Assembly (NCBI GenBank): GCA_045592745.1
Contig: JAZNVH010000010.1
Span: forward strand, 97,122 to 161,121
Source: Aphodoplasma sp045592745
GTDB lineage: Bacteria > Bacillota > Clostridia > UBA1381 > UMGS1253
DNA: 64,000 bases
Reading direction: 5' to 3'
Position 1 is the stretch's first letter, and each line of letters opens with the position of its first letter. The translations under genes and the position numbers were made by a program. Below, in pieces: positions 24,267 to 32,690 of the stretch. The notes under the pieces were generated by a model. The model saw only the letters and a list, made by a program, of their open reading frames with translations. It ran no database searches and had not been told where the DNA came from.

Positions 24267-25502
24267 TTATCTTTTTGAAAGAACGTCTTTTTCGTACTTT
24301 TTAACCTCGCCGAGCCATTCAAGTGAGCCGGGTACGTTTGCGCGATTTAAGAACTCATCCCATACAGCGCTCCATGGCATAGCCTTCATTTCTTCCATAA
24401 GAGCAAGGCGTGATGAATAGTCACCATTCTTCTCGATATCAAACAATGTCTTTGTAGGCTCCAAAAGACCCATAAGAATTGCTTTTTGTGTATTTCTTAT
24501 ACCAATTACCCATGCAGCAATACGGTTAATGCTTGCATCGAAGAAATCAAGACCGATATATACTTTATTAAACAAGTCGTGTCTTGCAATTTCGCTCATA
24601 ATGCGCATAAGCTCGTCATCTAATACTACAACGTGGTCACTGTCCCAACGTACAGGACGGCTTGTATGAAGAAGTATACCGGGCACATAATCAATTATAC
24701 CTGTGATTTTATCTGACACATACTCTGTGGGATGGAAGTGGCCTGTATCAAGAGTAAGAAGTGTCTGATTTTTTACAGCGTAGCCTGTATAGAACTCGTG
24801 TGAGCCTACTGTATAGCTTTCTGCGCCAATACCGAAAACTTTACTTTCAACAGAATCAAGATTGTAAGGAGTCTTCTTTGCAAATACTTTATCAAGTGAA
24901 TCTGCAAGTCTTTGTCTGTATATGTATCTGTTTGCGGGAGTATCTTTAAAGCCGTCGGGAATCCACACGTTTGTTACGGCTTTGCTATCAAGCTTTTTGC
25001 CGATGTTATCAGCAATTTCTCTCATAGCGATACAATGCTCAACCCAGAAATCTCTGATGCCGTCATCGAGGCTTGAAAGTGTAAAACCGTCAGCCTTTGG
25101 ATGTGCAAAAAGTGTTGGGTTAAAATCAAGACCTATACCTTCGCTCTGTGCAAACTCGAGCCAGTTTTCAAAATGCTCGGGCAAAAGGTTGTTACGCTCA
25201 ACCACCTTGCCGTTTGTTTCTGCATAATTTGCATGAAGGCTTATGCGGTGCTTACCACCGATGAGTGAAAACACCTTTTTGATATCCTCGCGAAGCTCTG
25301 ATGGAGTTGTTGCTTTGCCCGGATAATTACCGGTAGCTGCAATACCTCCTGAAAGCTCGTTCTGAGAAACCTCGAAGCCATCAATATCATCGCCCTGCCA
25401 GCAGTGTACTGATATAGGTGTGTTAAATAATTTTTCAATTGCCGCCTCGGTATCTACTCCGATTTCGGCATATTTTTGTTTTGCTAATTCGTACATAGTC
25501 AT
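24267..25502 (-). CDS. rhaA: L-rhamnose isomerase
   Basis: 411 residues from the ATG at 25502, 8 nt after a GGAGG site; upstream in-frame codons are not needed. The family start is YELAKQKYAEIGVDTEAAIE, and metal-binding parts include SVHCWQGDD, SLHANYAET, LTLDTGHFHPTEYVSDK and HVVVLDDELM. It isomerises L-rhamnose to L-rhamnulose with divalent metals. First gene of the rhaA-rhaB operon, behind a promoter at 25543-25571 and back-to-back with the leucine T-box locus. Confidence 0.96.
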   Translation of the reverse strand: MTMYELAKQKYAEIGVDTEAAIEKLFNTPISVHCWQGDDIDGFEVSQNELSGGIAATGNYPGKATTPSELREDIKKVFSLIGGKHRISLHANYAETNGKVVERNNLLPEHFENWLEFAQSEGIGLDFNPTLFAHPKADGFTLSSLDDGIRDFWVEHCIAMREIADNIGKKLDSKAVTNVWIPDGFKDTPANRYIYRQRLADSLDKVFAKKTPYNLDSVESKVFGIGAESYTVGSHEFYTGYAVKNQTLLTLDTGHFHPTEYVSDKITGIIDYVPGILLHTSRPVRWDSDHVVVLDDELMRIMSEIARHDLFNKVYIGLDFFDASINRIAAWVIGIRNTQKAILMGLLEPTKTLFDIEKNGDYSSRLALMEEMKAMPWSAVWDEFLNRANVPGSLEWLGEVKKYEKDVLSKR

Positions 25503-25542
25503 AATAATTGCCTCCTTAGTAGTTTTTAATAATAACATAAAT

Positions 25543-25571
25543 ATTTTACCATATAAATAAAAAATAGACAA
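25543..25571 (-). promoter_or_regulatory. Promoter of rhaA-rhaB
   Basis: TTGTCT, a 17-nt spacer and TAAAAT on the minus strand, about 40 nt before rhaA. Confidence 0.6.
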
Positions 25572-25639
25572 TAGGCAAATATATTTTTTTGCTATTTTTT
25601 AAGCTGAAGAAAAAATATGAATAAAATTAAAAAAAACAC

Positions 25640-25668
25640 TTGACAAAAAAAAAGTAATATGATATATT
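25640..25668 (+). promoter_or_regulatory. Promoter of the leucine T-box operon
   Basis: TTGACA, a 17-nt spacer and TATATT. Transcription would begin near 25675, at the 5' end of the T-box leader. Confidence 0.82.
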
Positions 25669-25674
25669 TACTCC

Positions 25675-25960
25675 ATTATCACATAAACGCAGTGATGCGG
25701 AATAGTAGGCAAAATACTTTCGCCAAAAGAGAGATGCCGGTTGGTGCAAGGCATTGGGAAAGATTTGCCGAACTCACCGCGGAGCGGCTGCCGTGAAATG
25801 TTTGGAGAGTAGGGGCAGACGGGAACTCCCGTAACAGAGTAAAGATGTGTTGGCATCTTGAGGGCATCCTTTGTGGATGAAGAAGAGTGGTACCGCGGAA
25901 GCAAAAAAGGATTTTACGCTTTCGTCTCTTTGAATAAACGAAGAGACGAAAGCTTTTTTT
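25675..25960 (+). promoter_or_regulatory. T-box leader, predicted leucine specifier
   Basis: A canonical full-length T-box. Stem I carries the AGAGAG and GGTTGGTGCAAG apical elements (about 25728-25750). The specifier loop reads GAA-CTC-ACC, so CTC at 25773-25775 would pair with tRNA-Leu(GAG), the codon most often used in leucine T-boxes. The T-box core AGTGGTACCGCGG is at 25886-25898, and the terminator follows at 25918-25960. Transcription of the two downstream genes should rise when tRNA-Leu is uncharged. The element is certain; the specifier was placed by eye. Confidence 0.93.
25918..25960 (+). terminator. T-box-controlled terminator
   Basis: A perfect 13-bp stem (GCTTTCGTCTCTT and its complement at 25941-25953) followed by seven T. 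It is the regulated terminator of the leucine T-box. Confidence 0.92.
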
Positions 25961-26014
25961 GTAAATTGAAAAAGCTTTGGGAAATGAGCTTTGAAAGGGA
26001 AGGGGTTTTATCCA

Positions 26015-27403
26015 ATGAGAAAAATCAACGTATCGGACATTACATTAAAAAAACTGGCACAAACAAGAGAGGTTGCACTGCTATTTCGTGAAAAGACAGC
26101 GATTGCTGCGTGCGCAGACGCTCTCGGCGTAGATGCTATTGAACTTGCGGCAATTAAAAATTTGCGTGAAGATACTATCGTTTATAAAACGATTGCAAAA
26201 AATATTCAAAAAAGTATTGTTGCAATTCCGGTTGGTTTTTCTTTTGATGACGTGGCAAATGCGTGGGAATGTGTAAAGGAAGCCGCAAAACCGAGACTGC
26301 AGGTAGAAGTGCCCACATCAACAGTTCAGATGGAGTATATGTATCATCTTAAAGCAGACAAAATGATAGCAAAAATCGCCGAGCTTGTTACAGAAGCGAA
26401 AAAGCTTTGTGATGATGTAGAGCTTGTTGCAACTGATGCTACACGTGCTGATGAAGAGTTTTTGATTGAAGCTGCAAAGACAGCCGAACAAAATGGCGCA
26501 AAGATTATTACAATCTGTGACGATGCGGGTGTGGCTTTGCCTGAGGAAATTGCAGAGCTTGTTTCTAAAGTAAAGCAGGCTGTAAATGCAGATGTTTATG
26601 TGCAGGTATCAGACAGTATCGGTATGGCAGTATCGGCGGCGGTATCTGCAATCGGAGCGGGCGCAGATGGACTAAAATGTGCAATGGCAGGAGAAGATTC
26701 GCTTTCTATGGGCGCTTTGGCAAAAATGGTTTCAGCACGCGGAGATGCGATTGGCGCTTCGGTAGCTTTGGAGAATACAAAAATTCACGCAAGTATCGAG
26801 GATATGCTTTCTAAAATCAATCATGCAGGATATGAAAGTGCAGATGACGTTAGCGAGAAAAAGAAGATTTTGCTTGATGAGGATAGTACACTTTCTGATG
26901 TGGCATATGCGGCAAATGTGCTTGGTTATGATTTGTCCGACGAGGATAATGGAAAGGTTTATAAGGCACTTATGCAGGTTTGTGAGAAGAAAGGCTCTGT
27001 CGGAGTAAAAGAATTTGAAGCACTTATTGCAAGCAGTGCAATGCAGGCACCGTCAACATATCATTTTGAAAGCTATTCGACAAGTTGTGGTAATTTAACA
27101 AGTGCAATGTCACAGGTAACGCTAAGATGCGGTGATGAAATTCTTTGCGGTGTAAGCACGGGCGACGGTCCGATTGATTCGGTATTTCGTGCAATAGAGC
27201 AAAGCATAGGATATCATTATGAGCTTGACGATTTCCAGATTCAGTCGGTAACAGATGGCAAGGAAGCGCTTGGCTCTGCCTTGGTAAAGCTTCGCGTAGG
27301 CGGCAAGCTCTATTCAGGTAACGGCAGCTCTACTGATATTGTTGCAGCAAGTATAAGAGCATACATAAATGCGCTTAACAAGATTGTGTTTGAGGAGGCG
27401 TAA
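26015..27403 (+). CDS. LeuA-like protein with lost catalytic motifs and intact LeuA allosteric domain
   Basis: 462 residues from the ATG at 26015 (AGGGG 9 nt upstream; a TTG at 25991 is poorer). The frame follows 2-isopropylmalate synthase: DITLKK (8-13) in the place of DTTLRDG, VELVATDATRADEEFL, ICDDAGVALPEEI, then VQVSDSIG (196-203) where true enzymes have HCHNDLG. The substrate Arg/metal Asp pair and the HxH metal ligands are therefore gone. In contrast, the C-terminal LeuA dimerisation/allosteric domain is well kept (GDGPIDSVFRAI at 383-394; GSSTDIVAASIRAYINALN near the end). It probably is not an IPMS; it may sense leucine or act as a partner subunit. It is T-box controlled and 2 nt before the next gene. 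Confidence 0.8.
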   Translation: MRKINVSDITLKKLAQTREVALLFREKTAIAACADALGVDAIELAAIKNLREDTIVYKTIAKNIQKSIVAIPVGFSFDDVANAWECVKEAAKPRLQVEVPTSTVQMEYMYHLKADKMIAKIAELVTEAKKLCDDVELVATDATRADEEFLIEAAKTAEQNGAKIITICDDAGVALPEEIAELVSKVKQAVNADVYVQVSDSIGMAVSAAVSAIGAGADGLKCAMAGEDSLSMGALAKMVSARGDAIGASVALENTKIHASIEDMLSKINHAGYESADDVSEKKKILLDEDSTLSDVAYAANVLGYDLSDEDNGKVYKALMQVCEKKGSVGVKEFEALIASSAMQAPSTYHFESYSTSCGNLTSAMSQVTLRCGDEILCGVSTGDGPIDSVFRAIEQSIGYHYELDDFQIQSVTDGKEALGSALVKLRVGGKLYSGNGSSTDIVAASIRAYINALNKIVFEEA

Positions 27404-27405
27404 GG

Positions 27406-29865
27406 ATGAAACTGACCTTTTCTACAAAAAACGTAAACAGGGCATCGTTTTTTGATACCTGCCGTTATGCATACGATTACGGATATGCAGGTTTTGAAAT
27501 TTATGATGCAATTAAAGAGAGAAAACAACACTATGACAGCATTCTTCGAAGTGAACGCACAGCAGACTCAAAAAGAAAGCTTTTTAACCGTGGACTTAAC
27601 GTTTCTGCATTGGTGTATCCGTATCCGATAGAAAGTAGCGAAGCGACACCTGAATCTGTTGTAAAATATGTTGATATGGCGACAAATGCGGGAATTGAGC
27701 GCGTTATTTTGCGTATCGAGGAAAAGACTTCAAACGATGTGCTTTATGAAAAACTCAGTGAGGCTGTCAAAAAAGCCGGAAAGGCTGATGTTCAGATATT
27801 GTTTGAAACATCGGGCTATCTTGCAAAAACTGAGAATGTAATTGATATTATAAACTTTTTTTCATCTGCGGCAATAGGTGTTTCGTGGAATACGCGTGAA
27901 ACGTATTTTAAAGCGGGCGAGAGTGCAGACACAACCATTAAAACACTTGGCGCGTATATAAAATATGTGCGTCTTGGTGATATGAAAGATGGCAAAAGCG
28001 TCTTAATCGGTGAGGGAGAGCTTCCTGTTACAAATGTTATTAATGCGCTTTCTTCACTTAATTTTGACGGATATATTTGCGTGGCGTGGAATGAAGAAAT
28101 TCAGGATGCTGACATTGTACTTACGCATTTCACAAATTATATTGCTGGACTTTCTCGAAAGAAAAAAGAAAAAGACGGTGCATATTATAATCGCTCAAAG
28201 ACGGGTACATTTGTATGGAAAAAATACGATGTTATTGATGCAACTTTTTCCGATGTGCTTGATACGATGGTTGAAAAGTACCCTGACCAGTATGCGTTTA
28301 AATATACAACGCTTGATTACACAAGAACGTATTCGCAGTTTCGCCGTGATGTAGATGAATGTGCGGCGGCACTTATATCGCTTGGCGTAAAGGCGGGCGA
28401 CCAGGTTGCTATATGGGCGACGAATGTGCCGGCGTGGTTTATTACCTTTTGGGCAACGACAAAAATCGGCGCAGTACTCGTTACAGTTAATACCGCATAT
28501 AAAATTCATGAGATTGAATATCTTTTAAAGCAGTCGGATACGCATACGCTTGTTATGATTGAGGATTGTAAGGATATTAATTATATAGAAATTATCGAGG
28601 AGCTTTGTCCCGAACTTAAAAGCATAAATCCAGGAGAGCCGCTTTATTCAAAAAATCTTCCGTTCCTGCGAAATGTAGTTACAGTCGGTTTTTCAATGGA
28701 TGGATGTCTTACATGGGAACAGATGCTTGAGCGTTCTGCACTTGTGCCTCAGCAGGAGGTGCGTCGCAGAGCCTCGCTTGTAAAGCCCGACGATGTTTGT
28801 AATATGCAATATACATCGGGCACTACGGGATTTCCAAAGGGCGTAATGCTTACGCACAGAAACATTGTCAACAACGGAAAAACCATTGGTGACAGAATGG
28901 ATTTGTCAACAGCAGACCGTATGATGATTCAGGTGCCGATGTTCCATTGTTTTGGTATGGTGCTTTCCATGACATCAATGATGACACATGGCGGTACACT
29001 TTGTCCAATGCCATATTTTTCGCCAAAGTCATCACTTGCATGTGTAAACGATGAACACATAACCTGCTTTAATGGTGTACCGACTATGTTTATAGCAATG
29101 TTTAACCATGCCGATTTTGCAAAGACGGACTTTTCGTATATGCGTACGGGAATTATGGCGGGAGCAAACTGTCCGGCAGATTTGATGCGTCGTGCGGCAG
29201 ATGAGATGAATATGCGTGAGATTATTTCTGTATATGGTCAGACCGAGGCTTCGCCCGGATGCACAATGGGTGAGGTAAACGAAGATCTTGACCACAGAGT
29301 TGAAACTGTTGGAAGTGCATTTCCCGGTGTTGAATGTAAGATTATTGACCCTGAAACAGGCGAGGAACTACCCGATGGTGAGAGCGGCGAATTTGTTGCG
29401 CGTGGCTTTAACATTATGAAGGGCTATTATAAAATGCCTGAAGCAACTGCACAGACAATTGACGCAGACGGATGGCTTCATTCGGGAGATATTTGCTGTA
29501 GAACAAGCGATGGATATTATAAGGTTACAGGACGTCTTAAAGATATGATTATTCGTGGAGGCGAAAATCTTTACCCGCGTGAGATAGAGGAGTTTTATCT
29601 TACACACCCGAAGGTGCGCGACGTGCAGGTAGTAGGTGTGCCTGACGAAAAGTACGGCGAAGAGTGCTGTGCGTGGATTATTCTTCATAAAGGTGAAGAG
29701 TCTGATGAAAACGAGATGCGCGAGTATGGTAATGCTTCTATTGCACGCCACAAAGTGCCAAAGTACTTTGTATTTGTTAAAGAATTTCCAATGAACGCTG
29801 CAGGCAAAATTCTAAAATATAAGATGCGTGATGAGTCAGTGGAGATTTTAGGATTAAAAAAGTAA
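27406..29865 (+). CDS. Fusion: degenerate TIM barrel plus acyl-CoA synthetase
   Basis: 819 residues; GGAGG lies just upstream of the ATG. Residues 1 to about 250 resemble sugar-phosphate isomerase/epimerase barrels (xylose-isomerase-like), but usual metal positions differ: VSWNTRETYF stands for the D..H segment and YVRLGDMKDG for HxxD. Residues about 270-819 are an AMP-forming acyl-CoA synthetase with MQYTSGTTGFPKGVMLTHRN (about 467), YGQTEASPG (about 609), GWLHSGD, GRLKDMIIRGGENLYPREIE and the catalytic lysine in NAAGKILKYK (about 801). The ligase part looks fully active and resembles medium- or branched-chain acid ligases. Coupled to the LeuA-like gene under the same leucine T-box. Substrate unknown. 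Confidence 0.85.
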   Translation: MKLTFSTKNVNRASFFDTCRYAYDYGYAGFEIYDAIKERKQHYDSILRSERTADSKRKLFNRGLNVSALVYPYPIESSEATPESVVKYVDMATNAGIERVILRIEEKTSNDVLYEKLSEAVKKAGKADVQILFETSGYLAKTENVIDIINFFSSAAIGVSWNTRETYFKAGESADTTIKTLGAYIKYVRLGDMKDGKSVLIGEGELPVTNVINALSSLNFDGYICVAWNEEIQDADIVLTHFTNYIAGLSRKKKEKDGAYYNRSKTGTFVWKKYDVIDATFSDVLDTMVEKYPDQYAFKYTTLDYTRTYSQFRRDVDECAAALISLGVKAGDQVAIWATNVPAWFITFWATTKIGAVLVTVNTAYKIHEIEYLLKQSDTHTLVMIEDCKDINYIEIIEELCPELKSINPGEPLYSKNLPFLRNVVTVGFSMDGCLTWEQMLERSALVPQQEVRRRASLVKPDDVCNMQYTSGTTGFPKGVMLTHRNIVNNGKTIGDRMDLSTADRMMIQVPMFHCFGMVLSMTSMMTHGGTLCPMPYFSPKSSLACVNDEHITCFNGVPTMFIAMFNHADFAKTDFSYMRTGIMAGANCPADLMRRAADEMNMREIISVYGQTEASPGCTMGEVNEDLDHRVETVGSAFPGVECKIIDPETGEELPDGESGEFVARGFNIMKGYYKMPEATAQTIDADGWLHSGDICCRTSDGYYKVTGRLKDMIIRGGENLYPREIEEFYLTHPKVRDVQVVGVPDEKYGEECCAWIILHKGEESDENEMREYGNASIARHKVPKYFVFVKEFPMNAAGKILKYKMRDESVEILGLKK

Positions 29866-29874
29866 ATTAAGCAT

Positions 29875-29907
29875 AAAAAAACTGTTCACTTTTGTGAACA
29901 GGTTTTT
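29875..29907. terminator. Bidirectional terminator after the acyl-CoA synthetase fusion
   Basis: Stem CTGTTCAC/GTGAACAG with a TTTT loop, flanked by A6 and T6 (one G bulge), between converging genes. Confidence 0.88.
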
Positions 29908-29919
29908 TATTTTTACATA

Positions 29920-31587
29920 TCAAACTTCCATAATAACGGGAAGTATCATTGGTGAGCGTTTTGTTTTTTCATACATATAGTCGCTTAAAGTGTTTTTCAT
30001 TGCAAGTTTTAGTGCAGTCCAGTCGGTTGCGCCCTTTAAAACGCACTCATCAAGTGCTTCTTTTGTAACCTGACGCGCCTCTTCCATTAGTTCCTCGGCT
30101 TCTCTTACGTATACAAAGCCGCGAGATATAATGTCAGGACCTGCGACGATTTCGCCATTGTCTGCACTGATTGAAACGACGCAAACAATGAGTCCGTCGT
30201 TTGAAAGGTGTTTTCTGTCGCGAAGTACAATGTTTCCGACATCACCTACGCCGAGACCGTCAACCAAAAGCTTGCCCGATGGTACGGTAGTAGTCATTTT
30301 TGCACTTTCATTATCAAGTTCAAGCACACGGCCGTTTTCCATGATGAATACATTTTTTTCTTCAACGCCCATAAGAGTGCCAAGCTGTGAATGACGGTGC
30401 AAATGACGGTATTCGCCGTGCACAGGCATGAAATATTTCGGCTTTGTAAGCGCAAGCATAAGCTTTAATTCTTCCTGACATGCGTGTCCCGAAACGTGAA
30501 CTTCGGCAAGGGATTCGTATATAACCTCTGTTCCTTGCTTGAAAAGCTCGTTTATAACACGCGAAATTGTTTTTTCATTACCGGGAATTGGGCTTGCAGA
30601 TACTATGATAAGGTCATTTTGTGTAAGCTCTACTTTGCGGTGGTCAGAATACGCCATTCTGAAAAGCGCACTCATGGCCTCGCCTTGCGAGCCTGTTGTT
30701 ACTATGACAAGCTGATTATCATTATAGCGATTTATATCGTCGATACTGATGAGCGTTTTTTCAGGGATTGTCATATAACCAAGAAGTATCGCAACTTCGA
30801 TAATATTTTCCATGCTTCTTCCTGAAACGGCAACTTTTCTTCCGTATTTTGCAGCGGTATTTATAATTTGCTGAACTCTGTGAACATTTGAAGCAAATGT
30901 GGCTACAATAATACGTTTTTCGCAGTTTTTAAAGATTTCATCAAAGGTTGAGCCGACGCTTCGCTCACTCATGGTGTAGCCTGCGCGTTCAACGTTTGTC
31001 GAATCGCTCATCAAAAGAAGTACTCCTTCGCGCCCAAGCTCGCCAAGTCTTGTAAGGTCAATCATTTCTCCATCTATTGGGGTCGAATCAATCTTAAAGT
31101 CGCCCGTATGAACAACTGTACCGACAGGGGTCTTTATTGCAAGAGCAACAGAGCCTGCAATTGAATGGTTTGAGTGTATAAATTCAACAGAAAACGCGCG
31201 ACCAATTTTTATACTGTCTCCCGGTTTTACACGGTTTAATTTAACTGTTGATAATATGTTGTGCTCTTTAAGTTTGGTTTCGATAAGTCCTATTGTAAGC
31301 TTTGTTGCATACACGGGCACATTGACTTTCTTTAAAAAGAAGGGTAGGGCACCGATGTGATCTTCGTGTCCGTGTGTGATTACTACGCCACGTACCCTTT
31401 CAATATTTTTTTCAAGATACGACGTATCAGGTATGACAAGATCAATGCCGGGCATATCATCGTCCGGAAAAGCAATTCCGCAGTCAACAACAAAGATGTC
31501 GTCGCCGTACTCGAATACCGTCATGTTTTTGCCAATTTCGTTCAGGCCACCTAACGGTATAATTTTAAGTTTTTGTTTTTTTGGCAC
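29920..31587 (-). CDS. rnjA: Ribonuclease J
   Basis: 555 residues from the GTG at 31587. The GGAGG site lies 8 nt before this GTG and inside the frame of an ATG at 31602, which has no ribosome site of its own. Metallo-beta-lactamase/beta-CASP enzyme: start LKIIPLGGLNEIGKNM, metal motif VITHGHEDHIGALPF, HSIAGSVALAI, MSDSTNVERAGYT, and later PIPGNEKTISRVI and HVSGHA. RNase J is the 5'-3' exo- and endonuclease of Firmicute mRNA decay and rRNA maturation. Only one copy is in the window; J1 and J2 cannot be told apart by sequence alone here. Confidence 0.93.
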   Translation of the reverse strand: MPKKQKLKIIPLGGLNEIGKNMTVFEYGDDIFVVDCGIAFPDDDMPGIDLVIPDTSYLEKNIERVRGVVITHGHEDHIGALPFFLKKVNVPVYATKLTIGLIETKLKEHNILSTVKLNRVKPGDSIKIGRAFSVEFIHSNHSIAGSVALAIKTPVGTVVHTGDFKIDSTPIDGEMIDLTRLGELGREGVLLLMSDSTNVERAGYTMSERSVGSTFDEIFKNCEKRIIVATFASNVHRVQQIINTAAKYGRKVAVSGRSMENIIEVAILLGYMTIPEKTLISIDDINRYNDNQLVIVTTGSQGEAMSALFRMAYSDHRKVELTQNDLIIVSASPIPGNEKTISRVINELFKQGTEVIYESLAEVHVSGHACQEELKLMLALTKPKYFMPVHGEYRHLHRHSQLGTLMGVEEKNVFIMENGRVLELDNESAKMTTTVPSGKLLVDGLGVGDVGNIVLRDRKHLSNDGLIVCVVSISADNGEIVAGPDIISRGFVYVREAEELMEEARQVTKEALDECVLKGATDWTALKLAMKNTLSDYMYEKTKRSPMILPVIMEV

Positions 31588-31701
31588 TAAAAAATCCTCC
31601 ATTTCATTTTATTTTTCCGCTCATTAATAATAAAAAATAATTTTTATGATTTAATTAAATATAATATGGTACTGCATTTTCCGATCACAACATATTAACT
31701 T

Positions 31702-31730
31702 ATTTTACCATAAATTTAAGTAAGAGTCAA
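31702..31730 (-). promoter_or_regulatory. Promoter of rnjA
   Basis: TTGACT, a 17-nt spacer and TAAAAT on the minus strand. It leaves a leader of about 105 nt before the GTG start. Confidence 0.68.
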
Positions 31731-31747
31731 TTGGTGCAATAAAAAAA

Positions 31748-31813
31748 CGCCACAAATATATGTTATATGTAATTTTTACATATATGACAACATTTATACA
31801 TAAATTTGCGGCG
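31748..31813 (-). terminator. Terminator after the sugar isomerase-like gene
   Basis: A long imperfect hairpin closed by CGCCACAAAT/ATTTGCGGCG (one mismatch), with an inner ATATGTAA-type stem and a minus-strand T7 tract. Confidence 0.72.
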
Positions 31814-31831
31814 AAAAGTTTTTATTAAATT

Positions 31832-32650
31832 TTATCGAAATTGTGAGCAAAGCTTGTCATAGCAAGCCTTCACTTGTGGTATTTTATAGCCCTTTTTATC
31901 TGTTATTTCAAAAGGTATAGGTCCTGTATATCCTGATTTTAAAAGAAGTGAAAAAATCGTTTTCCAGTCATTTATGCCCTCATAAGGAAGCCAGTGTCTT
32001 TCGTCAGTGCGATCATAATCACTTACGTGTATAGTAATGATTCTGTCGCCAAAAGCTTTTATAAAAGCCTCATTTGTATCTGTAAGAAGATGGTTTGTAT
32101 CAAAGCATATACGGAGTCTTAAATCGGACGAAACAATTTTTGCCATACTGTCAATATTATTGCCAAGACATGTGCGGGGCAAATTCTCCACCGCGATTTG
32201 TGCACCGAATTTTTCTGCTTCATCTGCAAGCTTTCTCAAAGATGCTTTTGCATTTTCCGTTTGAATAAATCTGTTTTCTGGCAAAATCGGCTCAAACGAA
32301 GGATGAACTACAAATATTTTTATATCTGTGTTCTGGCACACAAAACGAATCATATCAAGCTGACGCTCAATTGCATTTTGACGAATATTTTTGTCAAGCG
32401 AAGCAATATCATACGGATCCCAAAAAGAAAGATGTGCTGACCAAAGCTTGATACCTGTTTTTTTGCACGAATCAATAAGGCGTAGCCAGTAGTCCTGTAT
32501 TACTTTATTTTCCATGCCGGGACATGCACCGCCAATTGAGAGTTCTAACATTTCAATTCCGTTATCTTTGCACTCTTTTAGCACCTCATAATCGGGTGAT
32601 GGTAAAAATGCGCTTGAAAGTGCAAGCGGATTATTTGAAAGCTTTATCAT
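31832..32650 (-). CDS. Sugar-phosphate isomerase/epimerase-like TIM barrel
   Basis: 272 residues. A complete xylose-isomerase-like barrel with the expected metal ligands: Glu in IAVENLP, Asp and His in CFDTNHLL, His in ITIHVSDYD and the late Glu in IPFEIT. HLSFWDP and VVHPSFEP are further family segments. Relatives include hydroxypyruvate isomerase, IolE and IolI, and tagatose or psicose epimerases. The exact substrate is open. It follows polC on the same strand after 40 nt, but polC clusters do not normally include it, so co-transcription may be incidental. Confidence 0.85.
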   Translation of the reverse strand: MIKLSNNPLALSSAFLPSPDYEVLKECKDNGIEMLELSIGGACPGMENKVIQDYWLRLIDSCKKTGIKLWSAHLSFWDPYDIASLDKNIRQNAIERQLDMIRFVCQNTDIKIFVVHPSFEPILPENRFIQTENAKASLRKLADEAEKFGAQIAVENLPRTCLGNNIDSMAKIVSSDLRLRICFDTNHLLTDTNEAFIKAFGDRIITIHVSDYDRTDERHWLPYEGINDWKTIFSLLLKSGYTGPIPFEITDKKGYKIPQVKACYDKLCSQFR

Positions 32651-32690
32651 AAGTTAACACGCCTTTCTGTTTTGTATATGTAAGATAAGT

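Noticed and set aside
26015..27403. Annotation as functional 2-isopropylmalate synthase
   Set aside because: The C-terminal domain would give that label, but the catalytic and metal-binding motifs are absent.
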